A stretch of DNA of 64,000 nucleotides from CBCXTT01 sp965178295 (GTDB taxonomy: Bacteria; Pseudomonadota; Alphaproteobacteria; UBA7879). The translations under genes were made by a program, and so were the position numbers. Below, in pieces: positions 25,952 through 34,955 of the stretch (position 1 is the stretch's first letter; each line of letters starts with the position of its first letter). The notes under the pieces are model-generated. The model ran no database searches, was not told the DNA's origin, and saw only the letters and a list, made by a program, of their open reading frames with translations. The DNA is taken from NCBI GenBank assembly GCA_965178295.1, contig CBCXTT010000002.1, positions 248,001 to 312,000 on the forward strand, read 5' to 3'.

Positions 25952-26807
25952 ATCTTTTGCAGTTCTTATTGCTTTCTTTCTTTTGACGGTAGTCGTCTTG
26001 ATGGAGTCAGCGTTTGTTTTAGATCCACGTGAGCAAGCGCTCGTCCTTGAGTTTGGTCAGCCAAAGCGTGTTATAAAAACAGCAGGACTACATTGGAAGC
26101 TTCCGTTTATGGAAAGCCTTGCGGTTTATGATAAACGTATTCTTGGTCTTGATATTCCGCCAGAGGAACTGATTTCCGCAGACAAAAATAGATTGGTAGT
26201 AGATACTCACACGCGATTTAAAATTGTTGATCCATTGAAGTTTTACCAAACAGCCGGCACAGAGGCACGGGCGGCACAACTGTTAGCAGCGCAAATATCC
26301 CCAGATTTGAGAAAAGTATTGGGTCGTATATCTTTTTCAGAGCTTTTGTCCTCAAGACGTTTGGAGATGATGGATCAGGTGCAGAAAGAAGTTTCAGAGT
26401 CAGCAAGCTCTCTAGGAGTAGAAATTGTAGATATTCGCATCCGTAGAGCAGACGTACCAAAGCAAAATAGTGAGGCGATTTATCGTCGCATGAATAGTGA
26501 GCGCGAACGTTTTGCAAAAGAATTAAGAGCAAAGGGGCGTGAACGGGCTCAAAGAATTCGTGCGGGGGGTGATCGTGAGAGTACAATTATCCTTGCGGAA
26601 GCAAAGCGAGATGCGAACCAGCTTTCAGCAGAGGGAGATAAGATTGCGGCTAGAATTTATGCGAAGGCATATCAGTCAGATAAGAATTTTTATAAGTTCT
26701 TTAGGTCGTTGCGTGCATATGAAACAGCATTTAAATCGGGAGCTCTGACCACTGTTGTAATGGATCCACGTGACACCAAGTTTTTAAGTACTTGGAGAAA
26801 ACCTTAA
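25944..26807 (+). CDS. hflC: HflC, FtsH protease modulator
   Basis: HflC is the partner of HflK in the membrane cage around FtsH. The ATG at 25944 gives an N-terminal anchor (SFAVLIAFFLLTVVVLMES) followed by LDPREQALVLEFGQP, then GLHWKLPFMESLAVYDKR, RLVVDTHTRFKIVDPLKFY and the charged helix ERERFAKELRAKGRERAQRI. Length is about 287. The start overlaps hflK, and an AAGGAGGGAA site precedes it. In many alphaproteobacteria a DegP-type protease follows; here a BI-1 protein follows instead. Confidence 0.95.
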   Translation: MHKSFAVLIAFFLLTVVVLMESAFVLDPREQALVLEFGQPKRVIKTAGLHWKLPFMESLAVYDKRILGLDIPPEELISADKNRLVVDTHTRFKIVDPLKFYQTAGTEARAAQLLAAQISPDLRKVLGRISFSELLSSRRLEMMDQVQKEVSESASSLGVEIVDIRIRRADVPKQNSEAIYRRMNSERERFAKELRAKGRERAQRIRAGGDRESTIILAEAKRDANQLSAEGDKIAARIYAKAYQSDKNFYKFFRSLRAYETAFKSGALTTVVMDPRDTKFLSTWRKP

Positions 26808-26898
26808 TGTGCAAACAACTGCTTTAAAGCTTGCAGATTGAGGTGAGTGTGTATTAACATAAGAACGTTTAAGTATCTTTAATGTATGAGGTGATGTC

Positions 26899-27618
26899 AT
26901 GGATTTTGATTCAAATAAGAGAACTGTTGTTCGGCGGACGTCTGAGGTAGAAGATACTTCTATAGATCAGGGGCTGCGTAGCTATATGCTCAAGGTTTAT
27001 AATTACATGTTCGCAGGCCTTTCTGTTACAGGTGTGGTGGCTTATGCTGTGTCAACATCTGAGCAAATGTTAACAGTGCTGCATGGAGGGATAGGTTGGT
27101 TACTGTTTTTTGCAATGCTGGGCATTGCGTTTTTCATGCCCGCACGCATTAACCGTATTCAGGCATCGACGGCTCAGATTCTATTCATAACATTTTCTGT
27201 ATTGATGGGCGCATCCCTATCTTACATTTTTATTTTGTATACACAATCTAGTGTTGCGAGAGCTTTTTTCATTACTGCAACGATGTTTGGTGCGATGAGT
27301 ATGTATGGGTATACAACGAAAAAAGATCTCTCCCATATGGGCTCTATTTTGTTCATGGGGTTAATTGGAATTGTAATCGCAAGCGTGGTAAATATTTTTA
27401 TGGCCAGCAGTATGCTGTCTTTGATTATTTCTGTTTTAGCAGTTATTATTTTCACAGGTTTGACAGCCTACGACACTCAACGAATCAAAGAAATTTATTA
27501 TGCACGAGATACAGCCGATGCTGTTGAAAAAAAATCTATTCTAGGGGCTTTTGCACTCTACTTAGATTTTGTTAATCTTTTTACAGCCCTTTTAAGTCTA
27601 ATAGGTGAACGGAAATAA
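26899..27618 (+). CDS. Bax inhibitor-1/YccA family membrane protein
   Basis: This is a seven-helix inner-membrane protein of the BI-1 (TMBIM) family; bacterial members act as calcium-leak channels or bind FtsH. The family patterns are seen in YMLKVYNYMFAGLSVTGVVAYAV, ATMFGAMSMYGYTTKKDLS and, near the end, IIFTGLTAYDTQRIKEIY and LDFVNLFTALLSLIG, with the conserved acidic residues of the pore. Length 239 is normal. Its place after hflKC suits a link with FtsH, as described for E. coli YccA, but that is inference. Confidence 0.93.
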   Translation: MDFDSNKRTVVRRTSEVEDTSIDQGLRSYMLKVYNYMFAGLSVTGVVAYAVSTSEQMLTVLHGGIGWLLFFAMLGIAFFMPARINRIQASTAQILFITFSVLMGASLSYIFILYTQSSVARAFFITATMFGAMSMYGYTTKKDLSHMGSILFMGLIGIVIASVVNIFMASSMLSLIISVLAVIIFTGLTAYDTQRIKEIYYARDTADAVEKKSILGAFALYLDFVNLFTALLSLIGERK

Positions 27619-27979
27619 GATTTTGTTCAGCGGAAACGCTCAAAGAGTTTTGCATGAATACGCGAGCACATTTTCATTATAGTGTTTCCACTTTTGAAGA
27701 CGAGTATAGCGTATATTGAGCGCTGTACTGCACGGTGTCTAGTATTGTGTAAACTGTGTCAGATGGCGTTTCCTTCTTGTGTCACTGCATCGTTTTATGA
27801 CAGAGAATGTATTTGATGATGACAGGAAATTGAAGAAAAAGGGAGATTGTACAGACCTGATAAGCAGTGGGAGAATCTGTAAGGTGCACCCCTGTGGTTG
27901 TGTAGGACATCAACAATTTGGGGCCGTTGACCATAAGTATGCAACGTAGATATAGAGTGCTGCAACGCAGGGAGACGGC
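27619..27979 (+). other. Gene-free stretch before the antiporter gene
   Basis: There are 361 bases with no reading frame of note. AGGGAGA just before 27980 is the ribosome site of the next gene. Nothing else is recognised. Confidence 0.55.
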
Positions 27980-29269
27980 ATGCCTAGAATGATAAGCCTC
28001 ACACCATTTTTTTTATTTCTTCTTATATTTTTAGGGAGCGGTATTTATTATCATATTCAGGGCGCTGATTTTTCTTTTTATCAGGTTCCAGCGGCAGTTG
28101 CTATTCTTCCCGCTATTGTTTTAGCCTTTCTTATAGGATGTGGGCCCTTTCAAGAACGTGTTGATATTTTAATGCGTGGTATGGGTAATCCTAATATTTT
28201 AACCATGTGTGTGGTCTTTTTATTGGCCGGTGCGTTTGGCGTTCTTACCAAACACATCGGCGCAATCAACACAATTGTGAACATGACTTTATCTTGGTTG
28301 CCAGCACAAGGATTATTACCAGGAATTTTTCTAATTTCAGCTTTTGTGTCGCTGTCTATTGGGACATCTATGGGTGTGATTGCAGCGTTAACACCGATGG
28401 CTATTGGGTTTGCGGAAAATAGTGACATTTCTTTATCCTTAATTGTGGGTACCATTATAAGTGGGGCTATGTTTGGGGATAACCTTTCTATGATTTCCGA
28501 TACGACCATTGCGGCTGTGGAGACTCAGGGTGCAAGGTTACGAGATAAGTGGCGTCTCAATGCTCGAATAGCATTGATTGCAGGATGCATGATGATAGTG
28601 AGTCTATTTTTTTTGACACCAAGCACTCAAGCTTCTTTTCATGCTTTAACCTATGATCCCCTACAAGCAATACCCTATGCGTTAATTATAGCTCTTGTAC
28701 TTTTAGGGTGCGATGTATTTTTGGTTCTTTTTTTAGGTATTATATCTGCGGGGTGTGTAGGATTTCTTGGGGAGAACTATACCCTTGCAAAATATGCACA
28801 AGATATTTCAGAGGGATTTCTGTCCATGAATGATATATTGATTTTGTCTCTCTTCGTCGGCGGCCTTAGTGCGTTTATGAAGGAACAGGGGGGAGTTCAA
28901 TACATTATGGAAAAAATAGAGACTATTATGGGGGGGGAGCAGAAAAATGGACGGCGTGCCCAGCTGATGATTGGAGCTGTTGCAAGTGTGAGTGATATTT
29001 GTGTTGCAAACAATACAATTGCCATCATTTTAAGTGGAGACATTGCAAAAAAAATTTCTATCTTCCATCGCATTCCCGCGTATAAATCTGCATGCTGGCT
29101 TTCGATATTCTCGTGTGTATTTCAAGGCATATTACCATACAGTGCACAAATTTTACTGGCGTCCAGTTTATCTGGCGCGTCTCCTCTAAGCATAGCGACC
29201 AGTGTGTATTATTGTTATTTTTTAGGCGCAACCACCATCTGTTATATTTTATGCTCAAAAAGAGGATGA
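27980..29269 (+). CDS. NhaC-like Na+/H+ antiporter family protein
   Basis: This is an integral membrane ion antiporter of the NhaC superfamily, about 11-12 helices, 429 residues. Family features are the paired helices with SAFVSLSIGTSMGVIAALTPMA and GTIISGAMFGDNLSMISDTTIAAVETQGA, which carry the ion-binding Asp/Asn/Ser residues, and a second similar half with SVSDICVANNTIAIILSGDIA. Exact ion preference is not shown by the sequence. A GGGAGA ribosome site supports the start. It is monocistronic and followed by a long gene-free region. Confidence 0.88.
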   Translation: MPRMISLTPFFLFLLIFLGSGIYYHIQGADFSFYQVPAAVAILPAIVLAFLIGCGPFQERVDILMRGMGNPNILTMCVVFLLAGAFGVLTKHIGAINTIVNMTLSWLPAQGLLPGIFLISAFVSLSIGTSMGVIAALTPMAIGFAENSDISLSLIVGTIISGAMFGDNLSMISDTTIAAVETQGARLRDKWRLNARIALIAGCMMIVSLFFLTPSTQASFHALTYDPLQAIPYALIIALVLLGCDVFLVLFLGIISAGCVGFLGENYTLAKYAQDISEGFLSMNDILILSLFVGGLSAFMKEQGGVQYIMEKIETIMGGEQKNGRRAQLMIGAVASVSDICVANNTIAIILSGDIAKKISIFHRIPAYKSACWLSIFSCVFQGILPYSAQILLASSLSGASPLSIATSVYYCYFLGATTICYILCSKRG

Positions 29270-30298
29270 TGTTTTATCGAGGCATTCTACACGTAATGAT
29301 TGATTCTTTCTGGCTACCCACGGCAATGATTGCAGATAAGATCCTTTGAAGATTATTGATACAGAATTCTTTTTTCATTTCTTTGCTTTCTTTGAGTGGA
29401 TAATGCTAGTCCTGACACGTCCCACACGATTTTTCCCTTTTGGGTACATGGGCGGTTTTTCTGCAATCCATCACACATGATATATCATTAGAGTCAAATA
29501 GAGCGGGATATTCGCAATGCCATTATGAGAGAGGGGATTGTGTAGGTGAAAAATTTTTAAGGAGATTACCTATATACAATGCGCTATTTTTCATCCATTG
29601 CTCACTGCAGAGGTAATATATTAAAATATGGGCCTGGAATCAAGGGCATCGGATTTTGGTGTTAAGGCTGGAAAAAATTCCACTGCAATTTTGATCACGC
29701 AAATAGATGTAAGAAAAATTTCCAAGATATCCTAGAAACTTTTGCTAAAACAGGCTATCCATCTTGTATCCCCGACGGTGCACAATGATCAGCATCTATT
29801 GTCTTGCAGTGTTTAATAGCGTTTAATATTGATCTCCCTTTCTTGATTAGCATTTGTGTGCCGGGTGAGCATCGTGCGCAAGTGGTTGATTGGAAGGGGG
29901 CATGTTGCATGCATCTCAATCTATCCTTTCCTCTCCAGGAGACTAATGTTTTTTGCAGAGGTTTCAGGAATTAAACAGCGTTCTTTGCTCTTTTTACTCT
30001 GCTCTTTTTATGCTGCATCTCTTCGAGATCGAAAGATAGCGTATTCAATGATCGGGCATGTGGTGCACAGTCCTGATGACTCTGTAGTTTTGCTGGAAAG
30101 CACATATCGTACTGGAAACATTTCTTTCATATATTTCCCTTAACCTATAAGAGTATGTGCGGCGTCACTATAAATCTTACGCTATTGCTGGGGGGGTAGT
30201 TATTGACAGGATCATACAAGCCGGAACAATGAAAAAAATCATAATACGGCTTTGATAATAATGTATGACTGAATGGTATTTGAAAAATACCTGATTGC

Positions 30299-30318
30299 CG
30301 CTTATTGCGCAATAAGCG
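30299..30318. repeat. Perfect 20-base palindrome
   Basis: The half-site CGCTTATTGC is followed directly by its reverse complement. It lies in a gene-free stretch about 350 bases before the copper chaperone gene. It may be an operator or part of a cruciform or RNA hairpin; function unknown. Confidence 0.7.
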
Positions 30319-30343
30319 CAGACTGCTTTGTACCCTGTGTTTT

Positions 30344-30400
30344 CCCCGATCTCTTGACGAGGTATTAGCACCTTCTGGTGCTTAGATGCGCATATCGGGG
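30344..30400 (+). other. Nested inverted repeats, possible structured RNA
   Basis: CCCCGAT (30344-30350) pairs with ATCGGGG (30394-30400), and inside it AGCACC (30367-30372) pairs with GGTGCT (30377-30382) around a TTCT tetraloop. The two stems are consistent with one another in a single fold. No family is recognised. Confidence 0.35.
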
Positions 30401-30671
30401 TCTTTGATTTAAACAGCCAAGCATTCTTATCAATCACTCGCCTCACTTAGCGCCTCTCTGTGCGCAGTGTAGAGGCTGAATTTTGGCGCTTTTTGCCCCC
30501 CTTATAAGACATCGATGAAGCAAGAAAACGCCGAGACGCTATGTCGTCCATGACACACAAACTATTTTTATTACACACTGATGCAGTTTAGTATAGTATA
30601 TTACACCTGCGCTGGTCAGTAAAGATGAGCGCTTGCTACAGTGATATTCATTTATGAGGAGACGTTATAGT

Positions 30672-31133
30672 ATGCGATATGTTTTGTCAGCTTTTGTGGC
30701 TATGCTTGCAACAAGTGTGTTATGTGCAGGAGATGTGGGGGTGTCTAAAATATTCTCGCGGGCAACAAAAGGGAAAAATGGGGCTGTGTTTTTTACTCTA
30801 GAAAATACATCTAGTCGTGCTATAAAGTTGATTGCAGCGGAAAGTGATGTGTCTGATGAAGTGGAGCTCCATGATCATATAAAAGAAGGTGATATCTTTC
30901 GTATGCGTCAAGTGCCATATATAGTAGTTCCTGAAAATGGAACAGCCATTCTTAAGCCTTCCAGTCTTCATGTCATGCTACTTGGTCTGAAGACGCCATT
31001 AGACGAAGGCAGCGTGTTCAATATGACGTTAGTGTTTGATAATGATGAACGACACGTGATTACAGTACCTATCGGCACTCCCGGTCAAATGTCAGGATGT
31101 TGCGGAGAGTGCAATAAAGGGAAAAAATCTTAA
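30672..31133 (+). CDS. Periplasmic copper chaperone PCu(A)C
   Basis: This protein binds Cu(I) and helps load the CuA/CuB centres of cytochrome oxidase. The diagnostic motif H-x10-M-x21-H-x-M is complete, with exactly 10 and 21 spacer residues: first His in ELHDH, Met in FRMRQ, last pair in LHVML. A signal peptide ends near SVLCAGD. The ATG at 30672 is chosen because GAGGAG lies 10 bases upstream; ATG 30654 is within that site. The C-terminus carries extra cysteines (SGCCGEC), possibly a second copper site. Its stop overlaps the ileS start by one base. Confidence 0.93.
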   Translation: MRYVLSAFVAMLATSVLCAGDVGVSKIFSRATKGKNGAVFFTLENTSSRAIKLIAAESDVSDEVELHDHIKEGDIFRMRQVPYIVVPENGTAILKPSSLHVMLLGLKTPLDEGSVFNMTLVFDNDERHVITVPIGTPGQMSGCCGECNKGKKS

Positions 31134-33982
31134 TGTCCCAAGACTATAAAGACACCGTTTTTTTGCCGAAAACAAAGTTTTCTATGAAAGCACGACTGGC
31201 TAAAAAAGAGCCAGTTCTCGCTCAAGAGTGGTATGATGCACGTGTCTATTTAAAGCGCCAGATGCGAGGCAGCGATGAAAAGACCTTTGTGTTGCACGAT
31301 GGACCGCCTTACGCAAATGGTCATCTGCACATGGGGCACGCTCTGAACAAGATTTTAAAAGATGTTTTTTTGAAATATAAAGCGATGATGGGCAACAAAA
31401 CTCCTTATCGTCCTGGATGGGATTGCCACGGTCTTCCCATTGAATGGATGGTAGAAGAGCAATACCGTAAAGCTGGAAAAGATAAGGATGCAGTTTCTGT
31501 CTTAGAATTCCGTAAGGAATGCCGTTATTTTGCTGAAAAATGGGTAAAGATTCAAGCAGCAGAATTTCGTCGCCTTGGAGTCATTGCGGACTGGGATAAC
31601 CCCTACCGCACAATGGACAAATCGTCTGAAGCACTGATTATAAAAGACTTGCACCATTTTTTGATGAATGGTGGCCTCTATAAGGGAGAAAAACCTGTTT
31701 TCTGGTCTGTGGTCGAGAAAACTGCTTTAGCAGAAGCAGAAGTAGAATACAAAGATAAAACGTCTCCCTCAATTTTTGTGCGATTTCCTGTGGTGGATGC
31801 GGCGCATGCCAGCCTTATAGGCGCGTATGCTGTTGTTTGGACTACTACACCTTGGACGTTACCAGGAAATCAGGCTATTGCGTATCACGCAGATCATTCT
31901 TATGTTGTATTATCCGTTCAAGATGGCCCGCGCTCTGGGGAAAAATTTCTTGTTGCGCGTGATCGTAAGTCAGCTTTTCTAGAAAAAACGGCACTGCATT
32001 GCTCTGTTGAGGAAACTGTGGATGGTAAACAATTAGCAGGTAGTATTTGTGCGCATCCATTGCGCGATGCAGGCTATGCGCTTGACGTACCGTTTCTTCC
32101 CGGTGATCATGTAACGTTGGAGCAAGGAACGGGTCTTGTGCACACGGCTCCAGCGCACGGTGTAGATGACTTTCACCTAGGGCAAAAATTTAATCTAGAT
32201 ATATACCAACCTGTAAGGCCTGATGGCATTTATTACGAGCATGTTCCTGTATTTGCAGGTGATCATGTTTACACAGTGCATACAAAAGTATTAGAAATGT
32301 TAGAAGGCGTTGGTGCTCTGTTGCATAGCGAATCCATTACACACAGTTATCCACATTCTTGGCGATCAAAAGCACCATTGATTGTTCGGACCGCGCCGCA
32401 ATGGTTTATATCAATGGAAGAAAATGGCCTGAGGGCCAAAGCACTAGAGGCCGTCGATACGGTAAAGTGGGTACCGACTCAAGCTAAAAATCGTATACGT
32501 GGCATGGTTGATAGGCGACCAGATTGGTGTGTATCGCGCCAGCGCTCTTGGGGCGTTCCTATTGCGGTCTTTGTGCACAAAGAGACAGGGGTGCCGTTGC
32601 GCGATGAACGCGTTAATATGCGTATAGTGAATGCCATACTTGAAGAGGGGTGTGACCTGTGGTTTGAAGATAATGTGTCTGATCGCTTCTTAGCGCCAGA
32701 TTATAACCCAAATGATTTTGAGAAAAGCACAGACATTTTAGATGTATGGTTCGAAAGTGGCTGTTCCTATAATTATGCAATCAAGGCGAAAAACTTACCA
32801 CTTCCTATTGATCTATATTTGGAAGGATCGGATCAGCATCGTGGATGGTTTCAATCGACATTATTAACATCGGTTGGCATACAGGGATTTGCAGCCTATA
32901 GTACAGTTTTAACACATGGTTTTATCGTGGATGAGCAGGGATACAAAATGTCCAAGTCATCCAAGAATGTGATGAAACTGGACGCTGTGTTAGAAAACAG
33001 TGGGGCTGACTTGCTGCGCCTTTGGGTGATGGGATCAGATTATATGGATGATCTAAAGCTGGGGTCGGATATTCTGAGACATCAAGAAGATATTTATAGG
33101 CGTTTGCGCAACACATTGCGTTTTTTGTTGGGGAATTTGCCGACGCTGTCAACAGTGGATCATGTATCTGCACCAACCATGTACCATCATGGTTCCAACG
33201 CAACAGGAGAGACATTAGACTTAGGTCAGCATGCACCCTATAAAGACTTACCTGATCTTGAGCGGTGGGTTTTGCACCGTTTATCTACATTGCAGAAATG
33301 TGTGAACAGACACTTAAATCGCTCTGATCTTCATGGTCTCTTTAAAGAATTGTACGCATTCTGTACCGCTGATCTTTCTGCGTTTTACTTTGATATTCGT
33401 AAAGATATTCTATATTGCGATAGCCGGGCGAGTGTAAGGTATCAATATGTGCTTTACACACTGAAGCAAATTTTTGATCATTTAGTGAGATGGCTTTCTC
33501 CGATTGTGTCGTTTACAGCCGAAGAGGCGTGGCAAATTCTATATCCCGGACCAAGCATTCACTTGGAAACCTTTCCACCTATTCCCGAGCATTGGCACCA
33601 TGATAACCTTGGGAAGAATTGGGAAAGAATTCGACGTGTTCGCCAGCTTGTGACAAATGCACTAGAACAAGACCGAATTGAGAAAAAAATTGGCGCAAGT
33701 TTAGAGGCGCATATAGATTTATATGTTGAAGATGAGGAGCTACACAACATATTAAAAGGTTTAGATTTAGCAGATGTTATGATTACATCCTCCCTATGCT
33801 TGTCTGCGGCCTCCGTGCCAAAGCATGCCGCAGTGTCTCAAGATGTGCTAGGTGTGGGGGTTGTGACTAGTCTGGCTTGTGGAGAAAAATGCGCCCGTTG
33901 TTGGCGCATTTTGAAGGAAGTGGGGCAACAGAAATATGATACATTATGTAGCAGGTGCGTTGATGCGGTTGACAATATCTAG
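31133..33982 (+). CDS. ileS: Isoleucyl-tRNA synthetase
   Basis: It charges tRNA-Ile. The class I motifs are present: the HIGH equivalent in PPYANGHLHMGHALNK and KMSKS in DEQGYKMSKSSKN. The editing domain shows WTTTPWTLPGN and the C-terminal zinc finger has CGEKCARCWRI and LCSRC. Length 949 is normal for the bacterial type. It starts one base inside the PCu(A)C stop and ends overlapping lspA by 20 bases, so copper chaperone, ileS, lspA and the lipoprotein gene probably form one operon. Confidence 0.98.
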   Translation: MSQDYKDTVFLPKTKFSMKARLAKKEPVLAQEWYDARVYLKRQMRGSDEKTFVLHDGPPYANGHLHMGHALNKILKDVFLKYKAMMGNKTPYRPGWDCHGLPIEWMVEEQYRKAGKDKDAVSVLEFRKECRYFAEKWVKIQAAEFRRLGVIADWDNPYRTMDKSSEALIIKDLHHFLMNGGLYKGEKPVFWSVVEKTALAEAEVEYKDKTSPSIFVRFPVVDAAHASLIGAYAVVWTTTPWTLPGNQAIAYHADHSYVVLSVQDGPRSGEKFLVARDRKSAFLEKTALHCSVEETVDGKQLAGSICAHPLRDAGYALDVPFLPGDHVTLEQGTGLVHTAPAHGVDDFHLGQKFNLDIYQPVRPDGIYYEHVPVFAGDHVYTVHTKVLEMLEGVGALLHSESITHSYPHSWRSKAPLIVRTAPQWFISMEENGLRAKALEAVDTVKWVPTQAKNRIRGMVDRRPDWCVSRQRSWGVPIAVFVHKETGVPLRDERVNMRIVNAILEEGCDLWFEDNVSDRFLAPDYNPNDFEKSTDILDVWFESGCSYNYAIKAKNLPLPIDLYLEGSDQHRGWFQSTLLTSVGIQGFAAYSTVLTHGFIVDEQGYKMSKSSKNVMKLDAVLENSGADLLRLWVMGSDYMDDLKLGSDILRHQEDIYRRLRNTLRFLLGNLPTLSTVDHVSAPTMYHHGSNATGETLDLGQHAPYKDLPDLERWVLHRLSTLQKCVNRHLNRSDLHGLFKELYAFCTADLSAFYFDIRKDILYCDSRASVRYQYVLYTLKQIFDHLVRWLSPIVSFTAEEAWQILYPGPSIHLETFPPIPEHWHHDNLGKNWERIRRVRQLVTNALEQDRIEKKIGASLEAHIDLYVEDEELHNILKGLDLADVMITSSLCLSAASVPKHAAVSQDVLGVGVVTSLACGEKCARCWRILKEVGQQKYDTLCSRCVDAVDNI

Positions 33983-34451
33983 AGCATTGTTGTTCATCTT
34001 TTTTGGCCTTATGTGCGATCAGGTAACAAAATTTTGGGTATTGTGGTTAGCAGCTGCAGGCCACATTCCCGTAATAATTACGGATTATTTTCAGCTTGTA
34101 CTTGTCTGGAATCGTGGTATATCATTTGGCATATTGAACGCCACTTCCTCCACTTGGGTGCATCACATGCTTACATTGTGTGCTGCGTGCCTGTCGTTGA
34201 TATTACTGGGTATGCTGTTTCAGAAAAAATGGCGCATGCAACGAGTTCAGCTATCGTGTATTATTGCGGGGGCTATAGGAAATTTAATTGATAGATTGTA
34301 CCGTGGTTCTGTAGTAGATTTTTTAGACTTTCACTTTCGTGCATATCACTGGCCTGCCTTTAACGTTGCGGATGCATTAATTACGGTTGGCGCTGTCCTC
34401 ATTTTGTGGCAGAGTATGCGTGAGACGATGCATACAGGTAAAAATTCGTAA
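33963..34451 (+). CDS. lspA: Lipoprotein signal peptidase (SPase II)
   Basis: This inner-membrane aspartyl protease cleaves prolipoprotein signal peptides. Four hydrophobic segments are present. The conserved regions are DQVTKFWVL, WNRGISFGIL, GAIGNLIDRLYRGSVVDFLDFH and FNVADALI; the last two carry the catalytic aspartates. The ATG at 33963 gives a normal N-terminus (RLTISRALLF); length is 162. The following gene encodes one of its likely substrates, a lipoprotein. Confidence 0.96.
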   Translation: MRLTISRALLFIFFGLMCDQVTKFWVLWLAAAGHIPVIITDYFQLVLVWNRGISFGILNATSSTWVHHMLTLCAACLSLILLGMLFQKKWRMQRVQLSCIIAGAIGNLIDRLYRGSVVDFLDFHFRAYHWPAFNVADALITVGAVLILWQSMRETMHTGKNS

Positions 34452-34469
34452 GAAAGATGAGGAAAATTC

Positions 34470-34955
34470 ATGCAAGTACGGTCTGCCATTTGTTTATTGT
34501 CGCTACTATCATTGGCTGGGTGTGACGGACCCAAAAGTCTTTTGATAGCATCCAGGCGTGTGCCAGATGAGTTTGAGGTTGTACAACGTGCTTCACTTGA
34601 GATTCCTCCCGATTTTACATTGCGCCCGCCTATGCCCGGCGCGCCACCAAAGCATTATATGGAAGCCTCGCATGAGGCAAAAAATGTTGTTTATGACAGT
34701 GTGGTGCGGACAAAAAAAGCACGACCAGCGGGGCGTGCGCGAGCAGTCGACACTTTTCTGTCTCAGGCACGGGCCGAAGAACGAGACCCAGTGATTCGAC
34801 AGACCATAATCCAAGAGACGCACGACGCATCAGAGGGTGACGAAAATTTTATGCGTAAGCTAGCATTTTGGAAGAAGAAACAAAAAAAAGGTGATGTCAT
34901 CGACCCAATTGCCGAGAAAGCGCGCTTTGCCGCCCCCTCCAACATAGGCGATTAA
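34470..34955 (+). CDS. DUF3035 lipoprotein
   Basis: This is a small outer-membrane or periplasmic lipoprotein regularly found after ileS-lspA in alphaproteobacteria. It has a signal peptide with lipobox LAGC (Cys18). The family core is RRVPDEFEVVQRASLEIPPDFTLRPPMPGAPP; the rest is charged and probably disordered. Function is not established; related proteins are linked with outer-membrane assembly. A GATGAGGAAAATTC stretch gives the ribosome site. Its stop overlaps pgi by one base. Confidence 0.9.
   Translation: MQVRSAICLLSLLSLAGCDGPKSLLIASRRVPDEFEVVQRASLEIPPDFTLRPPMPGAPPKHYMEASHEAKNVVYDSVVRTKKARPAGRARAVDTFLSQARAEERDPVIRQTIIQETHDASEGDENFMRKLAFWKKKQKKGDVIDPIAEKARFAAPSNIGD

Larger units (their letters stand above)
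29270..30671 (+). other. 1.4-kb gene-poor region with palindromes
   Basis: I find no convincing gene. Short frames at 29856-30143 (plus) and 30177-30446 (minus) lack family features. Fragments such as YSMIGHVVHSPDDSVVLLES look protein-like and may be relics of a decayed gene. The stretch holds a 20-base perfect palindrome at 30299-30318 and a nested stem structure at 30344-30400. Confidence 0.5.

Noticed and set aside
29856..30143. 95-codon plus frame in the 1.4-kb gap
   Set aside because: Some protein-like fragments but no ribosome site and no recognisable family; kept only as possible decay.
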